The notes under the pieces are model-generated. The model searched no databases and was not told the DNA's origin. It was given only the letters and a program-made list of their open reading frames with translations. Positions 53,095-60,763 of a stretch of 64,000 bases of DNA are shown piece after piece; the first letter of the stretch is position 1, and every line of letters starts with the position of its first letter. Both the position numbers and the translations under genes were made by a program. Origin of the DNA: CAZWCX01 sp964632945 (GTDB lineage: Bacteria; Planctomycetota; MHYJ01; WSZJ01; CAZWCX01); NCBI GenBank assembly GCA_964632945.1, contig CAZWCX010000028.1:1-64000 (forward strand), read 5' to 3'.

Positions 53095-54240
53095 TCAGCG
53101 GGTCAGGGTTTGCGCGATCACGTCGCGCAGGATCTCCGCGGTGCCGCCCCCGTACAGCAGGAAGCGGGCGTCGCGGAAAAACCGCTGCGCCTCGTATTCC
53201 ATGGCGAAGCCATACGCGCCGAAGACGCGCGTCGTCTCGTCGGCCAGGGTGTTTGCCATCTCGGCGGCGAACAGCTTGGCCATCGCCGCCAGTCCGGTGT
53301 CGGGCGTCCCGGCATCGATGCCCCGCGCGGCCCGGTAGACGAGGGAGCGCGCCGCCTCCAGCCGGGTCGCCATTTCCGCGAGCTTGTGCCGGATCGCCTG
53401 GAATTCGCCGATCGGCCGGCCGAAGGCGGCGCGCTTTGCCGCGTAGGCGACGGCGGCATCCAGGGCCGCGCGCCCGACGCCGAGCGACAGCGCCCCGGTC
53501 ATCACGCGAATCTCGTTGAGGATCCCCTTCAGGAGCCGCCCCCCTTGGCCGCGCCGGCCGCCGAGCAGGTGGTCCGCGGGGAGTCGCACGTCCTCCAGAA
53601 ACAGCTCCGCCGTTTCGGAGGCACGGGCGCCGAGCTTCGGGATCTTCGCGCCCACCGTCACCCCGGGCGTGTCCGCCGGGACCAGGAACAGGTCGATGCC
53701 CGCAAACCCGGCATCCGGTTCTGTCTTGGCCGCGACGGTGAAGAAATCCGCCGCCGTGGCGTTCGTGATCCACGTCTTTTGGCCGTTCAGGACCCACCCG
53801 CCCCCCTCGACCGGCAGGGCGCGCGTGCGGATCGCCCCGAGGTCGGATCCCGCCGCCGGTTCGGTCATGGCGATCACCCCGACTCTTTCGCCGCGCAGGG
53901 CGGGGCGGAAGTGCGCGTCCTTCTGCGCCGGGGTGCCGAAGCGGAAGAGGAAGTCCGTGCCCATGAGGCCCTGCATCGCCACGGTCGCCGCCAACCCCAG
54001 AGATCCGCGCGCCAGCTCCTCACACATCAGGTTGAAGATCATCGAGGTGCCGCCGCCTCCCCCCTCGGCCTCGGGGTAACGAAGGCCGAACCAGCCGAAC
54101 CCCGCCACGCGCTCGAACAGCGGGCGCGGAAACGCGTCGGCCTCGTCCAGCGCGCGTGCCGCCGGCACCACCTCCCGGTCCACGAAATCCGCCACCGTGC
54201 GGCGGAACATCGTCTCCTCCTCACCGAGCAGATCGATCAT
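53095..54240 (-). CDS. Acyl-CoA dehydrogenase
   Basis: 381 aa. Flavin and acyl-site motifs: VGVIAMTEPAAGSDLGAIRT, WVLNGQKTWITNA and AAFGRPIGEFQAIRHKLAEMATR. The usual catalytic Glu near the C-terminus (EGT) is replaced: the sequence reads LYGGGTAEI. A Glu in KGILNEIRVMTG lies where isovaleryl-CoA and long-chain dehydrogenases keep their base. It probably oxidises a branched or unusual acyl-CoA. 15 bp after the CoA-transferase gene. Confidence 0.92.
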   Translation of the reverse strand: MIDLLGEEETMFRRTVADFVDREVVPAARALDEADAFPRPLFERVAGFGWFGLRYPEAEGGGGGTSMIFNLMCEELARGSLGLAATVAMQGLMGTDFLFRFGTPAQKDAHFRPALRGERVGVIAMTEPAAGSDLGAIRTRALPVEGGGWVLNGQKTWITNATAADFFTVAAKTEPDAGFAGIDLFLVPADTPGVTVGAKIPKLGARASETAELFLEDVRLPADHLLGGRRGQGGRLLKGILNEIRVMTGALSLGVGRAALDAAVAYAAKRAAFGRPIGEFQAIRHKLAEMATRLEAARSLVYRAARGIDAGTPDTGLAAMAKLFAAEMANTLADETTRVFGAYGFAMEYEAQRFFRDARFLLYGGGTAEILRDVIAQTLTR

Positions 54241-54255
54241 CCGGGTGCCCTCCGC

Positions 54256-55440
54256 CTACCGAGCCGTCCCGTGCGCCCGCAAGGACTCGATCTCCGCGGC
54301 GGTTTTCCCGATCTCGCCCAGAACGCTGCCGGTGTGTTCACCCATGCGCGGGGGGAACGACATCCGCAGTCCGGCGCGCGCGAGCCACTCGGAGATCAGC
54401 GGCGGCGGGGGCAGGGCGAGCTCGCGCCCGGTCCGGGGATCGCGGGCGCGCACCCGATCGGACACGCAGGGGTCCTGCAGGACCTCCTCCAGCGTGGCCA
54501 CCCGGGCCGCCGGGACGCCGACCTCGCGGAACACCGCGAGCCACTCGCCGACCGTACGCGCCTGCAGGACCCGGGCCAGCTGCCCGTGGAGGCGGTCCCC
54601 GGCCGCCATCCGTCCGGCATTGCCCCGGTACTCCGCGCACGCCAGCGGGGCGAAGTCCCCGTGTCCGGTGAGCTTCTCCCATTGCCGGTCGCTGCCGACG
54701 GCAAGATAGAGGTAGCCGTCGCGCGCAGGATAGACCGAGACCGGACCGAAAAACGGGTGGGTCGAACCGCGCCGGCGCGTCATCGTCCCGAAACTCGCGG
54801 CCATTCCGATCGGCAGGATCATCCACGCGAAGGCGCTGCGCGCCATGGCCAGGTCGATCCGGCTTCCCCGTCCGGTCCTCTCCCGCAGGTAGAGCGCCTT
54901 CAGGATCGCCCCGTAGGCATGCTCGCTCGTGCCCAGGTCGACCATGGGGAGACCGAATACCTCGGGCGGTCCGTTGGCCTCGCCGGTCAAATCCATCCAG
55001 CCCAGGCGAGCCTGCAGGATCGGGTCGTAGGCGGCCTCGTTGCTTTCGGGGCCAAACCCGGTGATGCTCAGCCAGATGACCTCCGGACGAAGCGCGCGCA
55101 AGGTCTCATAGTCGATGCCGAGCCGGGGGAAGTTGCGCGGGAGCGTGTTGGCGGCGAACACGTCGACCGGCAGTCGCCGCACCAGTTCGTGCAGGAGCGC
55201 GCGCCCATCCTCCGTTCCGAGGTCGAGCGTCACCGATTCCTTGCCCGCGTTGTAGGGCAGGAAGTAGGCGTTCATCCCCGGTTCGCCCAGGAGGTTTTCC
55301 CCGACCGAACGGTTCGGATCGGGCGCGGCGGGATTCTCCAGCCGGATGACGCGCATCCCTTCGGCGGCCAGTCGGAAGGTGAGAAAGGGAAGCGTGAGCG
55401 CCTGCTCCATGCTCAGAACGGTGAGGCCTTCGAGACTCAT
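54256..55440 (-). CDS. CaiB/BaiF family (class III) CoA-transferase
   Basis: 394 aa. LTVLSMEQALTLPFLTFRLAAEG start, YDPILQARLGWMDLTGEANG and the catalytic Asp in PMVDLGTSEHA; C-terminal RVATLEEVLQDP. These enzymes transfer CoA between carboxylic acids and would activate the pathway acid. ATG overlaps the aminotransferase stop as ATGA. Confidence 0.92.
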   Translation of the reverse strand: MSLEGLTVLSMEQALTLPFLTFRLAAEGMRVIRLENPAAPDPNRSVGENLLGEPGMNAYFLPYNAGKESVTLDLGTEDGRALLHELVRRLPVDVFAANTLPRNFPRLGIDYETLRALRPEVIWLSITGFGPESNEAAYDPILQARLGWMDLTGEANGPPEVFGLPMVDLGTSEHAYGAILKALYLRERTGRGSRIDLAMARSAFAWMILPIGMAASFGTMTRRRGSTHPFFGPVSVYPARDGYLYLAVGSDRQWEKLTGHGDFAPLACAEYRGNAGRMAAGDRLHGQLARVLQARTVGEWLAVFREVGVPAARVATLEEVLQDPCVSDRVRARDPRTGRELALPPPPLISEWLARAGLRMSFPPRMGEHTGSVLGEIGKTAAEIESLRAHGTAR

Positions 55441-56570
55441 CGGGCGCTCCGGGCGCGCAGGGGGGGAAGGACCTCGTCGAGCGCGGCGAGGAAGCGCGTG
55501 TTGTGGGCGCGCGTCCCGACCGTGACGCGGACGCCGTCGGGAACGTAGAAGAAACTCGTCGGACGGATCACGATGCCGCGGGCGAGCAGTTCCTGATACA
55601 GAAGGTCGGGGGGGCAGCCCGGCCGAAAGAAGACGAAGTTGGCCTGACTGGGCAGCGGGGCCAGGCCGCGATGGTCGAGTTCGCAGACCATCCGGCGACG
55701 TTCCGCCCTCACGATCCGGCGGACGCGGTCGAGGTAGCGCTCGTCGTCGAGCGCGGCCAGGGCGCCGGCGAGGGCCGGCGCGCTGACGTGGAACGGATTG
55801 CGGCCGCGTTCGAGATAGCGCGCGAGGTCCTCCGGGGCGAGCGCATAGCCCACGCGCAGGCCGGCCAAGCCATACGACTTCGAGAAGCTGCGCACGGAGA
55901 GGACGGTCCGTCCGGCGCGGACGTACGGGAGGGACTCGGCCGCCTCCGTATCGTCCACGAAGTCGCGGTAGCTTTCGTCGAACACCGTCACCACCCGTTG
56001 CGGCAGGCCCCGGAGCAAGCGGTCGGCGCCGTCGCGGGTGAGCAGGGTCCCGGTCGGATTGACGGGCGAGCACAGAAAGAGGACGCGCGTGGCGGGACCG
56101 ACGGCGCGCAGGATGGCGTCGACATCGTAGGCACCGCCGGGCATTCGCAGCGGACAGGCCACGGCGGTGGCGCCTCGTCGTCGGGTGAAGATCTCGTAAA
56201 GCGGGAAGGTGGGCGGGCAGAAGATCGCCTCGTCACCCGGCGCGAGAAACCCCTGGGCGATGAGCGAGAGGACTTCGGTGCCGCCGTTGGCGACGGCGAC
56301 GTTCTCCGGACCGATGCCGCCGCCGACCTGGCGGGCGATGCGGGCGCGCAAGGCGTCGTCCCCCGCGACCGGGTACCGGTGCAGGGTTCGCAGGCAGGCG
56401 CGGACGGCGGCGACCGCGCGGGGGGAGGGGCCCAGCGGGCTCTCGTTGGAGGCGAGCTTGACGATGTCCTGCAGGCCGGACTTGCGCACGGCCTCTTCCA
56501 CCGACGTGCCCGCGGCGTAGACGGGTGCGGCGGCCAGGGCGGAGTTGAGGACGGGTCTCTCGGCGAACAT
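55437..56570 (-). CDS. Class I/II aminotransferase, HisC-like
   Basis: 377 aa. PLP fold I: KLASNESPLGPSP, ANGGTEVLSLIAQG, FLCSPVNPTG, FDESYRDF and the PLP Lys in SFSKSYGLAGLRVGY. It resembles histidinol-phosphate and aromatic aminotransferases. As the first gene of the CoA-pathway run and with iorAB in the same locus, transamination of an aromatic or other amino acid to a 2-oxoacid is a reasonable guess over histidine synthesis. The ATG follows a TGGTTAACGTGGTTATACG region with a putative operator. Confidence 0.85.
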   Translation of the reverse strand: MFAERPVLNSALAAAPVYAAGTSVEEAVRKSGLQDIVKLASNESPLGPSPRAVAAVRACLRTLHRYPVAGDDALRARIARQVGGGIGPENVAVANGGTEVLSLIAQGFLAPGDEAIFCPPTFPLYEIFTRRRGATAVACPLRMPGGAYDVDAILRAVGPATRVLFLCSPVNPTGTLLTRDGADRLLRGLPQRVVTVFDESYRDFVDDTEAAESLPYVRAGRTVLSVRSFSKSYGLAGLRVGYALAPEDLARYLERGRNPFHVSAPALAGALAALDDERYLDRVRRIVRAERRRMVCELDHRGLAPLPSQANFVFFRPGCPPDLLYQELLARGIVIRPTSFFYVPDGVRVTVGTRAHNTRFLAALDEVLPPLRARSAR

Positions 56571-56582
56571 CGTATAACCACG

Positions 56583-56590
56583 TTAACCAG
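56583..56590. promoter_or_regulatory. TTAACCAG motif before the aminotransferase, shared with the mutase promoter
   Basis: The AT-containing octamer occurs once here and once at 51379-51386, both just upstream of minus-strand catabolic genes. On the minus strand TGGTTA appears twice within 14 bp here. Confidence 0.3.
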
Positions 56591-56667
56591 CGCGGGAGCC
56601 GGGGGTCAAGCGGAAAGCGGACCCGGGCGGGCCGGAAACCGGGGCGGGGGGGCGGCGGGGCGGCGGT

Positions 56668-57522
56668 CTAGCACTGCACCCAGTCGGGGGTGACGAGTTC
56701 GGGGACGATGCCGGCCCGGTGGCCGTGTTCGAGGAAGCGGCGCACGGCCTCGCGCCCGTCCGGGCCGCAGTCGAGGGTGCGGCGGTTGACATACATGCCC
56801 ACGAACCGGTCGACCGCGGCGCGGTCGAGCCCGCGGCCGTAGGATTGCGCGTGGTCGAGGGCCTCTTCGCGGTGATCGAGGGCGTAGGCGATGCCGGCCT
56901 TGAGGAGACGGCCGATCTCGCGGGCGGCCTCGGGTCCGAGGTCGCGGCGGATGGCGTTGCCCCCGAGCGGCAGGGGGAGCCCGGCCGTGTCGGCGCGCCA
57001 CCAGCACCCCAGGTCGACGACCCGCTCCAACCCCTCCCGGGCGTACGTGAGTTGGCCTTCATGGATGACGAGGCCCGTCTCGGCCTTGCCGGCGAGGACG
57101 TGCTCGAGGATGGCGTCGAAAGGAACGACTTCGGTGCGCACGTCCGGTTGGTAGAGGCGGAGGGCGAGGTGGGCGGAAGTGAGCGGACCGGGGATGGCGA
57201 CCGTGCGGCCGCGCAGGGCCGCGCGCGGGTCGGCGCCGGACGGGATCGTACCCGGACGCGCGACCACGATCGGACCGTAGTCCTCGCCCATGCTCGAGCC
57301 GGTGGTGAGGAGCGCGTACCGGCGGTGAACGTGGGCGTAGGCGTGATAGGAGACGGCCGTGACCTCGTACACGCCCTCGTGCGCCTTGCGGTTCAGGGTC
57401 TCGATGTCCGAGAGGACGTTCTCGAAGCGATAGCGGCCGGTGTCGATGCGGCCGTTCACGAGCGCGTGGAACATGAAAGCATCGTCGGAGTCGGGGCTGT
57501 GCGCGACGCGGATCCGGTCCAT
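56668..57522 (-). CDS. mqnD: 1,4-dihydroxy-6-naphthoate synthase MqnD
   Basis: 284 aa. MqnD makes 1,4-dihydroxy-6-naphthoate in the futalosine route to menaquinone. Family features: VAHSPDSDDAFMFHALVNGRI at the start, TAVSYHAYAHV, LTTGSSMGEDYGPIVV and VIHEGQLTYAREGL. The periplasmic-binding-like fold is complete. It lies in an operon after the AhpD-like selenoprotein and NTF2-like genes (gap 10 bp). Confidence 0.92.
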   Translation of the reverse strand: MDRIRVAHSPDSDDAFMFHALVNGRIDTGRYRFENVLSDIETLNRKAHEGVYEVTAVSYHAYAHVHRRYALLTTGSSMGEDYGPIVVARPGTIPSGADPRAALRGRTVAIPGPLTSAHLALRLYQPDVRTEVVPFDAILEHVLAGKAETGLVIHEGQLTYAREGLERVVDLGCWWRADTAGLPLPLGGNAIRRDLGPEAAREIGRLLKAGIAYALDHREEALDHAQSYGRGLDRAAVDRFVGMYVNRRTLDCGPDGREAVRRFLEHGHRAGIVPELVTPDWVQC

Positions 57523-57532
57523 GAGAGTCCTT

Positions 57533-57934
57533 TCAGGCTCCGGCGACGAACGGCGAGGCGTGGTGCACGAGCATGCGCCAGGCGCCGTCCTCGCGGCGGA
57601 ACAGGTTGGTGGCGTGGACGGTGGCGTAGTTGGGGGCGTCGCCGGGGACGGTGACGATGTTTTCGACGCAGTTGACCCAACCGGCGTCTCCGGCCGTGCC
57701 GGAGGTCACGTCGGTGATGATGAACTGGATGAAGCCGGTGTGCCGGAAGATCTCCTCCCACGAGGCGCGGATGCGGGTCCAGCCGCGCAACATGCGCCAG
57801 CCGGGATGGATGCAGGCGACCGCCTCGGACCTGGACCAGACCTCGTCCATGGACTCGAGCTTGAGGGACTCGAACGCGCGGTAGAACCGTTCGTTGGCTT
57901 CGCGCAGCTCGCGTTCGGGTTCGCTCGGGGTCAT
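57533..57934 (-). CDS. NTF2/SnoaL-like (DUF4440-type) protein
   Basis: 133 aa from ATG 57934, which overlaps the stop of the selenoprotein as ATGA. NTF2-like cone fold: ANERFYRAFESLKLESMDEVW, CIHPGWRMLRGWTRIRASWEEIF and VHATNLFRREDGAWRMLVHHASP. Small secreted-or-cytosolic members of this superfamily are enzymes or ligand carriers; no reaction can be assigned. Confidence 0.88.
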   Translation of the reverse strand: MTPSEPERELREANERFYRAFESLKLESMDEVWSRSEAVACIHPGWRMLRGWTRIRASWEEIFRHTGFIQFIITDVTSGTAGDAGWVNCVENIVTVPGDAPNYATVHATNLFRREDGAWRMLVHHASPFVAGA

Positions 57935-58500
57935 GAGGACGCGCCTTGCCGGGCGGGCATGTCGTCCTCGAGGGGGACGCCGAGGGCCTCGACCAGGCGA
58001 TTGATGTAGTTGAAGTAACCGATCACCTGGACGGCGTCGAGGACGGCGCGGTCGTCGAGACCGGCGGCGCGGAGGGCGTCGACGTCGGCCCGGCTCATGC
58101 TCGCGGGGGCGAGGGTGAGGCGTTCCGCGAAGCCGCAGAGCGCCTGCTGCCGCGGATCGAGGGGGGCGGTGCGCCAGTCCTGCTTCACCGCGTTCGCCAG
58201 GGCGTCGTCGTGACACTCCGACCGGAGGTCCTCGCCGTGGGCGTGGGTTCAGTAATGACAGTGGTTCGCGCGCGAGACGACCGTGGCGAGCAGTTCCCGG
58301 TCGGCGCGAGAGAGGGGGCTGTCGCCGAACATGGCGTCGCGGTAGAAGCCCATGCTGCCGCGCAGGGTGTCCGGGTTGAGGCTCATGGCGCGCACCACGT
58401 GGAAGACCTTGCCGGCGCGCTTGAGGGCGGCGTCGTACATCGTCTTCAGGGTGCCGGCGGCCTGTTCGGGGGCGACGGTGCGGATGTGGAAGTCGGGCAT
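57931..58500 (-). CDS. AhpD-like peroxidase-related selenoprotein (in-frame UGA = Sec84)
   Basis: 189 aa from ATG 58500 (AGGAGA ribosome site) to 57931, read through TGA at 58249-58251. Upstream: PDFHIRTVAPEQAAGTLKTM, LATVVSRANHCHY; then UGA; then THAHGEDLRSECHDD, in the same frame with continued family similarity and normal codon use. In AhpD-like proteins the motif is C-x-x-C-x-x-x-H; here it is C81-H-Y-U84-T-H-A-H88, so UGA replaces the peroxidatic Cys. A bacterial SECIS hairpin follows. The length equals the family's. The protein probably reduces peroxides or protects the menaquinone pathway next to it. selA-D are not in the window. Confidence 0.85.
58201..58236 (-). promoter_or_regulatory. 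Bacterial SECIS element downstream of the Sec codon
   Basis: The core hairpin at 58212-58230 reads GACCTCC-GGTC-GGAGTGTC: a CTCC/GGAG stem, a GAC/GTC stem with one bulged U, and the loop GGUC as in the E. coli fdhF SECIS. The loop starts 26 nt after the UGA, within the 16-37 nt needed. Lower GGCG/CGCC pairing extends it to 58201-58236. Confidence 0.8.
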
Positions 58501-58576
58501 GGGCAGGTCTCCTGAATGGGCAGGATGATACCCCCGGAGAGGCGGGAAGGGAAGGAACCGCAGGGGGGCGGGGGGC

Positions 58577-59521
58577 TCAGCGGGGCGGGCGATCGCGGTG
58601 CGCGGCGTGACAGGAGGTGCAGGAGGCGGCGGCGGAGCGGAAGGCGAGATCCGCGTTTCCGGCGTTGCCTGCGCGGAGCGCGGTCTCCAGGGCGGCGGCA
58701 TGGTCGCGAAGGGCGTGGAGTCCCCGGCGGTACGATTCCGGGCGCGATTCGATCCCGGTGGCGCGGGCGAGTTCGGCGGCGACCTCGGCGACGTGGAGGG
58801 CCTCGAGCGCGGGCACGACGTCCGGATGATCCGGGGGCGGGGCCCAGCCGGCGCGGCGCGCGGCCTCGAGTCGCTCCCAGGCCAGGTCGAGGACGACCAT
58901 GGCTTCGGCCAGGGGGGGGACGGGCGCAACCGCGGGGAAGGTGACGTCGGCGGTCCGCCACTCCGCCGGGTCGGGCGGGCGGCAGGTCGCGACGGAGCGA
59001 TAGAGACCGGCGTATTTCTCCGCGGTGCCGGCCCGGCGCAGGAAGTCGAGGGCGCGGTCGCCGGTCCAGGCGCCGCTGCCGACGAGGGCATAGGCGGCGG
59101 CGGCGGGCCCGCGGTGACGGCCGTGGTGACAGTGGAGGAAGACCGGGCCGGGCAGGTCTCGCAGGGCGCGAAGGAGCGAGAGTCCGCGATCGCGCGGGAT
59201 TTCGTCGTACCCGATCGGCAGGTGGACGTAGCGGATCCCGTGGCGCGCCGCGGTATCGACGTCCGGCCGCATCGCGTCGACGCTGACGATCGTGCGCACG
59301 CCGCGCGCGGCCAGGGCGCGAAAGTCGTTGTCGCCCCGGGGCGAGCCCCCGCTGAGGAGGCGATCGGAAACCTCGAAGACGTTTTCGATCCGGCCGATCG
59401 CGACGGGACCGGGGGGGGCGGCCGGCGCCGATCGGCAGCCGCCGGAGCACGCGAGGACGGCGCCGGCGCCGAAGAGGACCGCGAGCGCCGCGGTGGCGCG
59501 CACGCGGCGTGTGGGGGGCAT
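58577..59521 (-). CDS. Lipoprotein: dual-specificity phosphatase fused to a c-type heme site
   Basis: 314 aa. Signal peptide with lipobox VLAC (residues ~22-25). The N-terminal half is a Cys-dependent phosphatase: LLSGGSPRGDNDFRALAARGV and the P-loop HCHHGRHRG, a full HCX5R with the general-acid region before it. The C-terminus ends in helices plus CTSCHAAH, a CxxCH heme-c attachment site in a cytochrome c'-like bundle. Two enzymatic parts on one periplasmic lipoprotein are unusual; heme may control the phosphatase, or the half may be a separate redox carrier. It is divergent from the creatininase gene. Confidence 0.8.
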   Translation of the reverse strand: MPPTRRVRATAALAVLFGAGAVLACSGGCRSAPAAPPGPVAIGRIENVFEVSDRLLSGGSPRGDNDFRALAARGVRTIVSVDAMRPDVDTAARHGIRYVHLPIGYDEIPRDRGLSLLRALRDLPGPVFLHCHHGRHRGPAAAAYALVGSGAWTGDRALDFLRRAGTAEKYAGLYRSVATCRPPDPAEWRTADVTFPAVAPVPPLAEAMVVLDLAWERLEAARRAGWAPPPDHPDVVPALEALHVAEVAAELARATGIESRPESYRRGLHALRDHAAALETALRAGNAGNADLAFRSAAASCTSCHAAHRDRPPR

Positions 59522-59837
59522 GCCGCGACTCCGCCCGGAGGAGGGGGGCGCGGGGCGCCCCGGACCCGGAAAGGGTACTCCGGGGCGCGCGCGCGGTCAA
59601 GGCCGGACCTGCGGGCGGGTGCATGACCGGTGTTGCGGAATCGGCTGCGCCGGCATTCTCCCGGGACCTGCCAAGGGAGGATCCCGGCCGGGATCGGCCG
59701 AGAGGCCGGGCATGTCCACATCCGGATGGCAGAAGCGGTCACGCACCCCCTGCGGGCCTCCGCCGGCGGCGGACAGGTTTGGATTGCAAACGGCCGGGCG
59801 GTCTGCGATCCTTCGCGACGCCGAGAGGAGCTGCCCG
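59522..59837. other. Divergent intergenic region between the phosphatase and creatininase genes
   Basis: 316 bp with start regions of both genes. No clear promoter or terminator is seen. Confidence 0.4.
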
Positions 59838-60758
59838 ATGCCGAAACGGTGGGAAGAACTGACGTCGCCGGAAATCGCCGCGCTCGACCGCGCCCGGACG
59901 GTGGTGTTCGTGCCGATCGGCCCGCTCGAGGAGCATGGTCCGCACCTGCCGACCGGGACCGACCTGTTCGAGGCGCTCGAGGTGACCCGCCGGACGGCGG
60001 CCGCGGTGGAGGCGGAGCGTCCGGAGCTCACCGCCGTGCTGCTGCCGATCATCCCCGTGGCGGTCGATGCGATCGAGGCCCCGGGGAGCATTCAGACGCG
60101 GCCTTCGGTGATCTACGATCTCCTCGTCGATCTCGGGGGCTCGTTGGCGCGGCAGGGCTTCGTCAACATCGTCGTGATCAACCATCACGGAAGCCCGCGC
60201 AACCTGGTCTGCCTGGAGATGGCGGCGCGGCGGGTGAGCGCCCGCCACGGGGTGCGCATGGTTTCGCCCGCGGCGAACCTCGTCTACCGGCTCTACTTTC
60301 GCGGCGAACTGTCGCGGCTGGAGTCGTTTCTCGACCGGCCGCTGCCGGCGCCCGGACTGGCGGGACTCAAGAAGGACATCCATGCCGGGGCGTTCGAGAC
60401 CTCCGAGGTGCTCGCGGTCCGTCCGGATCTGGTGAAGGCCGACTACACGAAGTTGGCGCCGTTCGAGATCGCGCTGCACGACTTCCATCCGAAGACGCTG
60501 ATGCGGCTGCCGGGATCCCAGGGGTACATGGGGCGCCCGGCGCTGGCGAGCCCGGAATTGGGCGACTCGTACTACCGGTTCCTCGCCGATGAGGGGAAGC
60601 GGATCGTGCTCGACGTGGTGGACGGGAAACCGCTGGCGGGGCTGGCGCACTCGCCGCTGGTGTACGCACCGCACCTGTGGCCGCGATTCTGGACCTGGCT
60701 CGCCTGGGGAGCGGCGCTAATGGGGCTGGCCGTGTGGGCGTTCGCGGCGGCGAGGTAG
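59838..60758 (+). CDS. Creatininase-family amidohydrolase with C-terminal membrane helix
   Basis: 306 aa from ATG 59838 with GAGAGGAG upstream. Metal ligands are visible: FVPIGPLEEHGPHLP (Glu, His), GTDLFEA (Asp), INHHGSPRN (His) and AGAFETSEVLA (Glu). The family includes creatininase, MftE-type peptidases and FAPy deformylase. The last 25 residues (WLAWGAALMGLAVWAFAAA) form a tail anchor rarely seen in this family. The next gene starts 5 bp later, so both probably act at the membrane. Confidence 0.9.
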   Translation: MPKRWEELTSPEIAALDRARTVVFVPIGPLEEHGPHLPTGTDLFEALEVTRRTAAAVEAERPELTAVLLPIIPVAVDAIEAPGSIQTRPSVIYDLLVDLGGSLARQGFVNIVVINHHGSPRNLVCLEMAARRVSARHGVRMVSPAANLVYRLYFRGELSRLESFLDRPLPAPGLAGLKKDIHAGAFETSEVLAVRPDLVKADYTKLAPFEIALHDFHPKTLMRLPGSQGYMGRPALASPELGDSYYRFLADEGKRIVLDVVDGKPLAGLAHSPLVYAPHLWPRFWTWLAWGAALMGLAVWAFAAAR

Positions 60759-60763
60759 GCCGA

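Noticed and set aside
58249..59742. A separate gene ending at the TGA and a second gene starting at 58188
   Set aside because: The two halves match one AhpD-like protein in one frame with a SECIS in between; a stop would cut the catalytic motif.
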